Assembly (NCBI GenBank): GCA_019636245.1
Contig: JAHBXX010000037.1
Span: 1 to 43,581 of the forward strand
Direction of reading: 5' to 3'
DNA: 43,581 nucleotides
Source of the DNA: Planctomycetota bacterium
GTDB taxonomy: Bacteria; Planctomycetota; UBA1135; UBA2386
Positions within the stretch are counted from its first letter, which is position 1. Every line of letters starts with the position of its first letter. Position numbers and translations under genes: made by a program. Below the pieces are notes generated by a model. That model was given only the letters and a program-made list of their open reading frames with translations, had not been told where the DNA came from and searched no databases. Shown here piece by piece: positions 10,215-18,781 of the stretch.

Positions 10215-12619
10215 AGCTCTCCCTGCGCTGGCTGCAGCGGCACGTCGACCTGCAAGGCCTCGAGCCGCAGCGCATCCTCGCCGACCTCACGATGAGCACG
10301 GCCGAGATCGAAGGACTGGAGCGCTTCGGCGAGGGCCTGGAGTGCCTCGTGGTCGGCCATGTGCGCAAGTGCGACCGGCACCCGGACGCCGACAAGCTGT
10401 CGGTCTGCCAGGTCGACCTCGGCGAGGCCGGCGGCGTGCTGCAGATCGTCTGCGGCGCGCCCAACGTGGCCGCCGGCCAGCGCGTGGTCGTGATCAAGCC
10501 CGGCGACGTGCTGCCGGCGAAGGGCGCCAAGGGGCCGCTGAAGATCAAGGTCGGCCGCATCCGCGGCGTCGAGTCGCACGGCATGATCTGCTCCGAGGCC
10601 GAACTCGGCCTGTCCGACGCGGCCGACGGCATCCTGGTGCTGCCGGCCGACACGCCGATCGGCGCGCGGTTCGTCGACGTGCTGCACGTGCAGGACTGGG
10701 TGTTCGAGATCGACAACAAGTCGATCAACCACCGGCCCGACCTGTGGGGGCACTACGGCTTCGCGCGCGAACTCGCCGCGATCTACGGCCGCGAGCTGCA
10801 GCCGGCGGTCGTGCCGGTCGCGTTCCCCGTCGAAGGCCGGCGCGTCGAGGTGGTGATCGACGACCGCGAGGCCTGCCCGCGCTACTGCGGCCTCTGCATC
10901 GACGGCGTCGTCGCCGGCCCGTCGCCGCACGAGCTGCGCTGGCAACTGGCCGCGGTCGGGCAGCGCGCGGTGTCGCTGCCGGTCGACCTGACCAACTACG
11001 TGATGCTCGACCTCGGCCAGCCGATGCACGCGTTCGATGCCCGGCACGTCGGCCAGGGGCCGGTGCGCATCCGCCGCGCGCGGGCCGGCGAGTCGATCAC
11101 GACGCTCGATGGCCAGCGCCGGGCGCTGTCGGCCGACGACCTGCTGGTCTGCGCCGGCACGAAGCCCGAGGCGCTCGCCGGCGTCATGGGCGGAGCCGGC
11201 ACGATGGTCGCGGCGGACACGACCAGCCTGTTCCTCGAGTCGGCGAACTTCCGCGCCGCGGTCGTGCGCCGCACCAGCATGCGGCTCGGGCTGCGCACCG
11301 ACGCCAGCGCGCGGTTCGAGAAGGCCCAGGACCCGGCCAACGCCGAGCTGGCGGTGCACCACTTCGTGGGGCTGCTGCAGAAGTACTGTCCGACCGCCCG
11401 CCCGGCCGGACCGCTGGTGGACCCGGCCGGCTGCCGCTACGAGCCCAGGCGCATCCTGCTGCGCCGCGCCCGGCTGGCCCAGAAGCTCGGGCTCGAGCTC
11501 GAGGATCCGCGCGTGATCGCGATCCTCGAGTCGCTCGAGTTCGGCGTCACCGTGGTCGACGCGGGCTTCGAGGTCGCGGTGCCGAGCTTCCGCGCCACCA
11601 AGGACATCGCCATCGAGGACGACCTCGTCGAGGAGGTCGGGCGCATGTTCCGCTACGACAACATCCCGGAGCGGCCGTTGCGGGGCGTCGTCGAGCCGCC
11701 GCCGCGCAACGAGGAGCTGTTCCTGCAGCGGCGCCTGGTCGAGGTCGCCTGCACCGACCTCGGCTGCCACGAGGTCTACAACTACAGCTTCGTGCCGGAC
11801 GCGGTCGTGGCCGCCTGCGGCGCCGCCGACCATGCCTACGTGCGGGTGGCGAACCCGACCGCGCCGGAGCAGGCGCGTATCCGCCGCCACGTGCTGCCGA
11901 GCCTGCTCGCCAGCGCCCAGCCGAACCTGCGGCTCGCGGCCGAGGTGCGCCTGTGCGAGCGCGGCAAGGGCTACCACGCCGAGATGGCCGACGAGCACCG
12001 GCTGCCGCACGAGGTGCACGAGCTGGCATTCGTCTGGTCGCGTCGCGACGGCGCGCACCCGTTCGGCGAGCTGCGCGAGGCGATCGCGTCGCTGCTGCTG
12101 CGTTTGGGCTACCCGGCCGAGCTGCAGCGCGTCTGGCATGGCAAGGACCAGCCGTGGGTGCACCCGCAACGCGCGGTCGCGGTCGACCGCGACGGCTCGC
12201 CGGTCGGCTACGTCGCCCACCTGCACCCGGGCGTCGCCCGGGCGATGGCGCTGCCGGCCTCGACGGCGATCGCCTGCCTCGACGTGCGGGCGCTGCTGGC
12301 GAACGGCCGGCGCATCGCGCGCTATGCGCCGGTGCCGACCTTCCCGCCGCTGCCGGTCGACGTGGCGCTCTTGGTCGACGAGCGCGCGCAGGTGGCGCCG
12401 GTCGCCGAGTTCCTGCGCACGGTGGGCAGGAAGCTGGTGCGCGCGGTGGAGCTGTTCGAGGTCTACCGCGGCGAGCGTCTGCCGGCCGGCAAGAAGAGCC
12501 TGAACTTCACGGTGACGCTCGGCGCCGAGGACCGCACGCTGACCGACGAGGACGAGGCGAAGTACCTCGGCAAGGTGCGCGAGCAGGCGGCGGCGATCGG
12601 TGCGGAGCTGCGCGGGTAG
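10211..12619 (+). CDS. pheT: Phenylalanine--tRNA ligase beta subunit
   Basis: An 802-residue protein of normal length for PheT. Domains in order are the N-terminal B1 core with the EMAP/tRNA-binding fold (about 38-150), the B3/B4 editing domain (about 210-390, with the TNYVMLDLGQPMHAFDA segment), and B5 (about 400-480). The catalytic-like core follows, then a C-terminal FDX-ACB domain (about 705-802) that holds the tRNA-Phe anticodon. It starts at ATG 10211, overlapping the pheS stop by four bases, which implies translational coupling. It is followed 12 bases later by a 5'-3' exonuclease gene that is probably in the same transcript. Confidence 0.97.
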   Translation: MKLSLRWLQRHVDLQGLEPQRILADLTMSTAEIEGLERFGEGLECLVVGHVRKCDRHPDADKLSVCQVDLGEAGGVLQIVCGAPNVAAGQRVVVIKPGDVLPAKGAKGPLKIKVGRIRGVESHGMICSEAELGLSDAADGILVLPADTPIGARFVDVLHVQDWVFEIDNKSINHRPDLWGHYGFARELAAIYGRELQPAVVPVAFPVEGRRVEVVIDDREACPRYCGLCIDGVVAGPSPHELRWQLAAVGQRAVSLPVDLTNYVMLDLGQPMHAFDARHVGQGPVRIRRARAGESITTLDGQRRALSADDLLVCAGTKPEALAGVMGGAGTMVAADTTSLFLESANFRAAVVRRTSMRLGLRTDASARFEKAQDPANAELAVHHFVGLLQKYCPTARPAGPLVDPAGCRYEPRRILLRRARLAQKLGLELEDPRVIAILESLEFGVTVVDAGFEVAVPSFRATKDIAIEDDLVEEVGRMFRYDNIPERPLRGVVEPPPRNEELFLQRRLVEVACTDLGCHEVYNYSFVPDAVVAACGAADHAYVRVANPTAPEQARIRRHVLPSLLASAQPNLRLAAEVRLCERGKGYHAEMADEHRLPHEVHELAFVWSRRDGAHPFGELREAIASLLLRLGYPAELQRVWHGKDQPWVHPQRAVAVDRDGSPVGYVAHLHPGVARAMALPASTAIACLDVRALLANGRRIARYAPVPTFPPLPVDVALLVDERAQVAPVAEFLRTVGRKLVRAVELFEVYRGERLPAGKKSLNFTVTLGAEDRTLTDEDEAKYLGKVREQAAAIGAELRG

Positions 12620-12631
12620 CGGCGTTCCACG

Positions 12632-13504
12632 ATGCAGGTCCACCTGCTCGACGGCACCTGGGAGCTCTTCCGCAGCCACTACGGCGCGCCGCCGGCGACC
12701 GCGCCCGACGGCCGCGAGGTCGGCGCCGTGCGCGGCCTGCTCGCCAGCCTCGTGGCGCTGCTGCGCGAGCCCGGCGTCACCCACGTCGCGGTGGCGTTCG
12801 ACACGGTGATCGAGTCGTTCCGCAACGAGCTGTTCGCCGGCTACAAGACCGGCGCCGGCATCGAGCCGCAGCTGTGGGCGCAGTTCCCGCTGGCCGAACG
12901 CGCGGCGCGGGCACTCGGGCTCGTCGTCTGGCCGATGGTGGAGTTCGAGGCCGACGACGCGCTGGCGACCGGCGCCGTGCGTTTCGCCGCCGAGCCAGCC
13001 GTCGAGCAGGTCTTGCTCGCCACGCCGGACAAGGACCTGGCGCAATGCGTGCGCGGCGACCGCGTCGTGCAGCTCGACCGCCGCCGCCGGCATCTGCTCG
13101 ACGAGGCCGCGGTGCGGGCGAAGTTCGGCGTCGGGCCGCGGTCGATCCCCGACCTGCTGGCGCTCACCGGCGACGAACAGGACGGCATTCCGGGCGTGCC
13201 GAGATGGGGCGCGAAGTCCGCCGCGACCGTGCTGGCGCACTACGGGCACATCGAAGCGATCCCGCCGGAGGCCGCCGACTGGCAGGTGACGGTGCGCGGC
13301 GCCGCGGCCCTGGCCGCGAGCCTGGCCGCGCATCGCACCGACGCGGCGCTGTGGCTGCGCCTGGCGACGCTGCGCACCGACGTGCCGCTGGCCGAACGGC
13401 TCGACGACCTGCGCTGGCGCGGCCCGCGACCGGACCTCGCGCCGCTGTGCCACGAACTCGGCCACGAGCGCCTGCTCGACCGCGTGCCGGCGCCGCCGGG
13501 CTGA
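12632..13504 (+). CDS. 5'-3' exonuclease, FEN/T5 family (stand-alone)
   Basis: A 290-residue protein with the metal-binding acidic residues of the PolI 5'-nuclease/FEN family: Asp7 (HLLDGTWELF), Asp57 (AFD), Asp108-Asp109 (EFEADDAL), Asp133 and Asp135 (TPDKD), and Asp181/Asp184 in the helix-hairpin-helix region GDEQDGIPGVP. The GYKTG segment of the helical arch is present. It has no polymerase domain, so it resembles the stand-alone 5'-3' exonucleases that process flaps or RNA primers. It lies 12 bases downstream of pheT and is likely its operon partner. Its stop is only three bases from the stop of the convergent Nudix gene. Confidence 0.9.
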   Translation: MQVHLLDGTWELFRSHYGAPPATAPDGREVGAVRGLLASLVALLREPGVTHVAVAFDTVIESFRNELFAGYKTGAGIEPQLWAQFPLAERAARALGLVVWPMVEFEADDALATGAVRFAAEPAVEQVLLATPDKDLAQCVRGDRVVQLDRRRRHLLDEAAVRAKFGVGPRSIPDLLALTGDEQDGIPGVPRWGAKSAATVLAHYGHIEAIPPEAADWQVTVRGAAALAASLAAHRTDAALWLRLATLRTDVPLAERLDDLRWRGPRPDLAPLCHELGHERLLDRVPAPPG

Positions 13505-13507
13505 GCC

Positions 13508-14104
13508 TCAGGCGCGCAGGCGAGCGACGAGGTCGCGCACGAACCGGGCGGTCAGGCCCCAGAGCAGCTCGGGGCCAGCGTCGCTGGCGAACGCGAAGTG
13601 CGGGCTGGTGCGCGGCTGGTAACCGGTGGCCGATGGCGGCGGCGTGCGTTCCTGCCAGCGGCCGTCGTCGCGCAGTTCGGCCAGCGGCACGTGCAGCAGG
13701 CGCACGACCTCGTCGGGATCCGGCCGCAGCGGGACAGGCGCCAGCCGGGCGACGACGCAGTGCACCAGGATGCCCGAGGAGCTCTCGCGCGGCGGCAGCG
13801 CACCGAGCACCTGCACGGCGGCCGGCGGCACGCCGATCTCCTCGTGGCACTCGCGCAGCGCGCAGGCGACCGGATCCTCCGCGCCGCTGCGCATGCCGCC
13901 GGGGAACCCGATCTGGCCGGCGTGCTGGTGCTGGCCCTCGGGGCGCACGGCGAACAGCAGGTGGTCCTGGCCGTCGTGGACGACGAGCGGGCAGACCACC
14001 GCGGCGAGCCGCAGCGGGGTGGCGAGCCAGCCGCCGGGGGGAGGCAGGCGTTGGCGCAGCAGGGCGTCGAGGTCGTCGGCGGCGGACAAGGCGGGGACCT
14101 GCAT
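13508..14104 (-). CDS. CoA-type Nudix hydrolase (NudL/CoA pyrophosphatase-like)
   Basis: About 198 residues from ATG 14104; an in-frame GTG at 14128 would add eight. A perfect Nudix box (residues about 70-92) runs GGMRSGAEDP...RECHEEIGV, with the Arg-Glu and Glu-Glu metal ligands. Just before it, LLFAVRPEGQHQHAGQIGFPGG fits the upstream signature of the coenzyme A subfamily (UPF0035). Such enzymes cleave CoA or acyl-CoA to 3',5'-ADP and phosphopantetheine derivatives. It lies about 60 bases downstream of the RlmI-like gene on the same strand, so it is probably the last gene of that operon. No ribosome binding site favours either start. Confidence 0.87.
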   Translation of the reverse strand: MQVPALSAADDLDALLRQRLPPPGGWLATPLRLAAVVCPLVVHDGQDHLLFAVRPEGQHQHAGQIGFPGGMRSGAEDPVACALRECHEEIGVPPAAVQVLGALPPRESSSGILVHCVVARLAPVPLRPDPDEVVRLLHVPLAELRDDGRWQERTPPPSATGYQPRTSPHFAFASDAGPELLWGLTARFVRDLVARLRA

Positions 14105-14164
14105 AGCGGGAAGGCGGCCCGGTTGCACCGTCGCCAGGAGGTGCGGCCCAGGCCGCGGCGCGGC

Positions 14165-15343
14165 TCAGCGAACCTGCAGCACGACGACCTTGAGGTAGCG
14201 CGTCTCCGGGCATTCGAGCGCGACCGGATGATCGGCCCCGGCGCCGCGTACGTGCAGCACGCGCGCGTCGCGGCGCGCCTCGGCCGCGGCGTCGCGCAGC
14301 AGGCGCAGGAACGTCTCCTCGCCGACGCTGCCCGAGCACGAACAGGTGACCACGAGGCCGCCGCGGTCGACCTTCTCCAGCGCGAGCCGGTTGAGGTCGC
14401 GGTAGCGGGCCAGGCCCGCCTCCAGTTCGTCCTTGTGGTGCACCCACTTCGGCGGGTCGAGCACGATCAGGTCGTGGGCGCCCGGCTGCGCCTGCCGCAG
14501 CAGCTCGAAGGCGTCGCCGTGCACGGCGGCCAGCGTCAGCTTGTTGGTCCTGGCGTTGGCGGTGGTCTGCGCCACCATCGCCTCGTCGAGGTCGGCCGCC
14601 ACCACCTTGGCGGCGCCGCCGGCTGCGGCGTTCAGCGCGAAGCCGCCGCTGTTGCAGCACAGGTCGAGCACGGCCCGGCCCTTGGCCAGCTGGCGCACCA
14701 GCCAGCGGTTGTCGCGCTGGTCGGCGAAGAAGCCGGTCTTGTGGCCGGTGCCGGCCTGCACCGCGTAGGCGAGTCCGTGCTCGCGCACGGTGGTCGCCAC
14801 CGGCTGCGGCCGCGGCAGCTTCTCCATGCCCTCGCGCTCCGCCCAGTCCTTGTCCTGCAGCAGCACGAGCCGCGCGCCCGGGTGGCGGCGCAGCAGCCAT
14901 TCGCCGAGCGGCTCGAGCTGCTGCAGCATGCCCAGCGACGCGACCTGGGCGACGAACGCGCTGCCGAGGCGGTCGAGCACCAGGCCCGGGAAGCCGTCGC
15001 CCTCGGCGTGCACGAGCCGGTAGGCGTCGGTGGTGCGCGGCAGTCCGAGCACGTCCTCGCGCAGCGCCGCCGCCTGCTGCAGGGCGCGCAGGAAGTGCGC
15101 CGGCACGTCGTCGACCACCTGGTCGGCGAACAGGCGCAGGGCCAGCTCCGCGCGCGGGTTGTAGAAGCCGGTGCCGACCAGCTTGCCGTCGCGGTCGCGC
15201 ACCGTGCAGGCGCTGCCCGCCGGCAGCGCCGCCGCGGGTTTCTGCACCATCTTGCGGTAGAACCACGGGTGCCGCCCGTGCACGCGCACCTTGAGGCGCA
15301 GCGCCGGCAGCGCCGCGCGCGCCGTGGGGGAGCGGCGCGTCAT
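14165..15343 (-). CDS. rlmI: Class I SAM-dependent 23S rRNA methyltransferase, RlmI-like
   Basis: A 392-residue protein with an N-terminal PUA-like RNA-binding domain (about 10-75), a linking domain, and a C-terminal Rossmann methyltransferase. The SAM motif is VLDLCCNSGGFAL (225-237), the catalytic DPPKW is at 296-300, and Cys334/Cys336 in VVTCSCSG fit the nucleophile of 5-methylcytosine enzymes. The FFADQRDNR signature of the RlmI (YccW) group is at 205-213. The E. coli relative makes m5C1962 in 23S rRNA; the exact site here is inferred. Its ATG overlaps the stop of the upstream protease gene by four bases (ATGA), so translation is coupled. Paralogous RlmI-like enzymes exist, so the symbol is by similarity only. 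Confidence 0.88.
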   Translation of the reverse strand: MTRRSPTARAALPALRLKVRVHGRHPWFYRKMVQKPAAALPAGSACTVRDRDGKLVGTGFYNPRAELALRLFADQVVDDVPAHFLRALQQAAALREDVLGLPRTTDAYRLVHAEGDGFPGLVLDRLGSAFVAQVASLGMLQQLEPLGEWLLRRHPGARLVLLQDKDWAEREGMEKLPRPQPVATTVREHGLAYAVQAGTGHKTGFFADQRDNRWLVRQLAKGRAVLDLCCNSGGFALNAAAGGAAKVVAADLDEAMVAQTTANARTNKLTLAAVHGDAFELLRQAQPGAHDLIVLDPPKWVHHKDELEAGLARYRDLNRLALEKVDRGGLVVTCSCSGSVGEETFLRLLRDAAAEARRDARVLHVRGAGADHPVALECPETRYLKVVVLQVR

Positions 15344-18300
15344 CGGCCCGTCTTCACCGGCGGTGGCGGCGCGGTCGGCAGCGGCCGTGGCTCGGTGCGG
15401 ATGCGTTCGAGCAGGATCTCGATGCCCCGCTCGAGCTGCGGGTCGCGCCCCTGCAGCAGCGCCGCCAGGTCGTTGTCGACCTCGATGTCCGGCACGACCC
15501 CGGCGCCCTCGATCGTCCACTCCGGGCCGATCTCGGTGTTGCCGAACTCCGGCACGTTGACGGTGCCGCCGTCGAGCAGCGGACCGCGGTTGGTGATGCC
15601 GATGATGCCGCCCCAGGAGCGCTTGCCGACCAGCGGTCCGAGGCCGGCCTTGCGGAACATCGCCGGGAAGATGTCGCCGTCGCTGGCCGACGACTCGTTC
15701 AGCAGGCAGACCAGGTGGCCGTGGAACAGCGCCTGCGGGTAGGGCCGGTAGCCGGTCGTGCGGCCGAACGTGCCCATCAGCAGCTTGCGGCCCAGGCGGT
15801 TCAGGATCATCTGCGACACGTTGCCGCCGCCGTTCCAGCGGTCGTCGATCACCAGGCCCTGCCTGTCGCGCTGCGCGTAGTACTGCTTGACGAACTCGCG
15901 GATGCCGTCCTGGCCCATGTCGGGCAGGTGCACGTAGCCGAGCGCGCCATCGCTGCGCTCGGCGACCCGGCGCCGGTTGCCCTCGACCCAGTCGAGGTAG
16001 AACAGCTTCTCCTCGCTGGCGATCGGCTCGATGGCGACCGTGCGGGCGCCGTCGTCGGTGGGCGTCTGGTGGACGCGCAGCTGCACGGTGCGGCCGGCCT
16101 TGCCGCGCAGGAGCCGGTAGGGGTCGACCTCGGGCCGCAGGGGCTCGCCATCGATCGCCAGGAGCCAGTCGCCGGGGCGCAGGTCGACGCCGACCGCGGT
16201 CGATGGCGACCGGTACATCGCGTCGTCGTTCTCGCCGCGCAGCAGGCGCTCGATGCGGTAGGCGCGGCTGCCGGGGTCGTAGGCCAGCACCAGCCCGGGC
16301 AGCGCCGCGCGCGGCCGGGGCGGCGCGCCGAGGTCGCCGCCGGCGATGTAGGCGTGGCCGACGTTGAGTTCGGCGATCATCTCGCCGAGCACGTAGTTGA
16401 GGTCGCTGCGGTGGCGCACGTGCGCGACCAGCGGTTCGTACTGCCGGCGCAGCGCGTCCCAGTCGTGGCCATGCAGGTTCGGCACGTAGAAGAAGTCGCG
16501 GTAGCGCCGCCAGACCTCGGCGAAGATCTGCCGGAACTCGTCGGCCGGCACCTTCTCGACCGGCAGGCCGCGCAGGTCGAGCGTCTTCTGGCCGTCCTTG
16601 CCCTTGGGCGTCGCCTCGGCCACCGCGTGGCCTCCGGCCGTCCGGATCAGCACGTGGGTGCGATCGGGGGACAGCGCCCAGCCGGTGACGCCGCTGGCCA
16701 GCTGTTCGGCCTTGCGGTCCTTGGTCGAGAACGCGTGCAGCGTCGTCGGCTGGTCGCTGTCGCGGCCGTAGTAGGCGCCGCCGCGGCGGGCGTAGAGCAC
16801 GCCGTCGGCGGTGGCGGCGAGGCCGCTGTAGTTGTCGTGCGGCAGCGGCAGCGCCTCGACGCGCTCGGCGAGGCCGTCGAAGTCGATCGCGATCGGGCCT
16901 GGGAACTCCGGCGCGCGGTCGTCGGCCTTCGGCGGCGTGATGGCCTCGTCGCTGCGGGCCGGCAGCAGCGCCGGCAGGTCGCGGCGCAGCGCCAGCGCGA
17001 ACACGCCCCAGGCGCGGTCGACCTGGAAGTCCCACTCGTAGGTGGTGGACAGCCGCGGCTGGAAGCCGCGCAGGCCGAGGAAGTAGAGCCGTTCGCCGCG
17101 CGGATCCCAGGCCGGGTCGCTGTCGTCGGCCAGCGGCCGCGACACCCGGCGCAGGGTGCGGTCGGCGAGGCTGTAGACGTGCAGCGCGCGCAGCTCGGTG
17201 CTGGCGGTCAGCGAGAACGCGAGGTGGCCGGAGCAGGGCGACCAGGCGTGGTCGCCGATCTGGCCGCGGGGCTCGTCGGCGATCTCGACGAGTTCGCCGG
17301 TGTCGACGGCGCACAGGCGCAGCACGCCGTCCTTGTCGCCGAACGCCAGCCACCTGCCGTCCGGCGACCAGCGCGGCGCGTGGAGCATCGCCGTGAGTCC
17401 CTGCGTCAGCTGCCGCGGCGGCTCGGCGCCGAGGTGGTCGACCAGCCAGATCTGCTCCTCGCCGCTGCGATCGCTGACGAACGCCAGCTGGCTGCCATCG
17501 GGCGAGAACGAAGGGTGCTTGTCGTGGGCGCCGGGCGAGCGGGTCAGGTTGCGCACGTCGCCGTGCTCCTTCGGCACCGTCAGCAGGTCGCCGCGGGCGG
17601 CGAACGCGGCCCGCCGACCGCCGGGGCCGAGCGCGAAGTGCTCGACCAGCCCGCTGGCGTCCACCGTCGTCGCCCGCATGGCGAGGCCTTCGTCGGGGAC
17701 CACGATCGGGATCGCGTGCTCGGTGCGGGTGCGGCAGTCGAACCACCACAGTTCGCCGCCTTGCTCGTAGACGATGCGGTCGTCGCCGGGGCCGCCGGCG
17801 CTCGGCCAGCGCACGTCCCAGGTGGTGCTGAAGGTCTCCTGGCGCGCTGCCTTCGTCGCCGGATCGCACGACCACAGGTTCAGGGTGCCGGTGCGGTCGC
17901 TGGCGAACCAGATCCGATCGCCGATCCACATCGGGTCCCGGTCGGTGCGCGGGTGGTCGGTGACGTTGGTCGCGGTCCCCGTCGCCGGATCGAAGACGTG
18001 CAGGTCCTGGGCCCAGCCGCCCTCGTAGCGCTTCCAGGTGCGGAAGTCGCGGAACAGCGGCGAGTAGACGAGGCGCCGGCCGTCGGGGGCGAACTCGCCC
18101 GCTCCCGCCACCGGCATCGGCAGCGGCACCGGCAGCGCGCCGCGAGCCTCCGCATGGGCCGGCAGCGCCACCGTGTAGAGCCGGCCGCCGGCCGGCGTCC
18201 AGGCCTGCCGCAGGCTGCGGAACAGCACGGCGGCGCCGTCGGGCGTCCAGCCGTAGACCTGGTTGTCGTAGCCCCAGCGATCGGGCAGCGGCCCGCGTGC

Positions 18301-18612
18301 CGGATAGAAGGTCAGCTGTTGCGGCGCGCCGCCGCCGCTCGGCACGACGTAGACCTGCTCGTCGCCGTCGATCTGGCCGGTGAACGCGATCGAGGCGCCG
18401 TCGGGCGAGAACTTCGCGCACAGCTCGACGCCCGGCGCCGAGGTCAGCCGCACCGCGGTGCCGCCGCCGAGCGGCGCGCGCCACAGGTCACCGCCGTAGG
18501 TGAACACGACCTGGTCGCCGTGCAGGTCGGGGAAGCGCAGCAGGCGGGTCTGCGCGACGAGCGGCGCCGAGGCGACCACGGCGAGCAGAGCGAGAGCGGA
18601 GCGCGAGGCCAT
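15340..18612 (-). CDS. Tricorn-type S41 protease with beta-propeller and PDZ domains, exported
   Basis: A 1090-residue protein with a Sec signal peptide (MASRSALALLAVVASAPLVAQ). A long run of WD40/TolB-like propeller repeats follows (about 25-600, with repeated FSPDG-type turns). Next come a helical core domain (C1-like), a PDZ domain (about 760-860) and the S41 catalytic domain. Matches to the tricorn tetrad are His714 (NLHGHDW), Ser977 (NESSASDGD) and Glu1035 (WTIEGAGVVPDI). Tricorn proteases degrade peptides as large assemblies; a signal peptide makes this one periplasmic or extracytoplasmic. It probably works beside the S46 peptidase encoded in the same window. The gene heads an operon with the RlmI-like and Nudix genes. 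Confidence 0.92.
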   Translation of the reverse strand: MASRSALALLAVVASAPLVAQTRLLRFPDLHGDQVVFTYGGDLWRAPLGGGTAVRLTSAPGVELCAKFSPDGASIAFTGQIDGDEQVYVVPSGGGAPQQLTFYPARGPLPDRWGYDNQVYGWTPDGAAVLFRSLRQAWTPAGGRLYTVALPAHAEARGALPVPLPMPVAGAGEFAPDGRRLVYSPLFRDFRTWKRYEGGWAQDLHVFDPATGTATNVTDHPRTDRDPMWIGDRIWFASDRTGTLNLWSCDPATKAARQETFSTTWDVRWPSAGGPGDDRIVYEQGGELWWFDCRTRTEHAIPIVVPDEGLAMRATTVDASGLVEHFALGPGGRRAAFAARGDLLTVPKEHGDVRNLTRSPGAHDKHPSFSPDGSQLAFVSDRSGEEQIWLVDHLGAEPPRQLTQGLTAMLHAPRWSPDGRWLAFGDKDGVLRLCAVDTGELVEIADEPRGQIGDHAWSPCSGHLAFSLTASTELRALHVYSLADRTLRRVSRPLADDSDPAWDPRGERLYFLGLRGFQPRLSTTYEWDFQVDRAWGVFALALRRDLPALLPARSDEAITPPKADDRAPEFPGPIAIDFDGLAERVEALPLPHDNYSGLAATADGVLYARRGGAYYGRDSDQPTTLHAFSTKDRKAEQLASGVTGWALSPDRTHVLIRTAGGHAVAEATPKGKDGQKTLDLRGLPVEKVPADEFRQIFAEVWRRYRDFFYVPNLHGHDWDALRRQYEPLVAHVRHRSDLNYVLGEMIAELNVGHAYIAGGDLGAPPRPRAALPGLVLAYDPGSRAYRIERLLRGENDDAMYRSPSTAVGVDLRPGDWLLAIDGEPLRPEVDPYRLLRGKAGRTVQLRVHQTPTDDGARTVAIEPIASEEKLFYLDWVEGNRRRVAERSDGALGYVHLPDMGQDGIREFVKQYYAQRDRQGLVIDDRWNGGGNVSQMILNRLGRKLLMGTFGRTTGYRPYPQALFHGHLVCLLNESSASDGDIFPAMFRKAGLGPLVGKRSWGGIIGITNRGPLLDGGTVNVPEFGNTEIGPEWTIEGAGVVPDIEVDNDLAALLQGRDPQLERGIEILLERIRTEPRPLPTAPPPPVKTGR

Positions 18613-18618
18613 GGCGCT

Positions 18619-18648
18619 GCACTACCGGATCGCCGCCGCCGCATGCAA
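18619..18648 (-). promoter_or_regulatory. Promoter of tricorn protease operon (TTGCAT-18-TAGTGC)
   Basis: On the minus strand, TTGCAT (18648-18643), an 18-base spacer and TAGTGC (18624-18619). The predicted transcript start is about 18612, which is the A of the start codon, so the mRNA would be leaderless. Confidence 0.5.
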
Positions 18649-18710
18649 GCGCGCCTTGGCAGCGGCGAGTCGATTGCGGTGGCGCGGAGGCGAGCTCGTG
18701 GGCGAGGGGC

Positions 18711-18738
18711 TTGTCGATCGTGGAGGGTGAGGTAGTCT
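18711..18738 (+). promoter_or_regulatory. Promoter of the secreted NIDO-like protein (TTGTCG-16-TAGTCT)
   Basis: TTGTCG (18711-18716), a 16-base spacer and TAGTCT (18733-18738). The expected start is about 18745, giving a 5' leader of about 36 bases before ATG 18782. Confidence 0.5.
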
Positions 18739-18781
18739 GCCCGGGCCCGTTGCTGCCCCGTTTCGTCCCCCGCAGAGATCC

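Noticed and set aside
10136..13465. A long minus-strand frame opposite pheT and the exonuclease
   Set aside because: No recognisable motif; plus-strand pheT and exonuclease have full domain sets.
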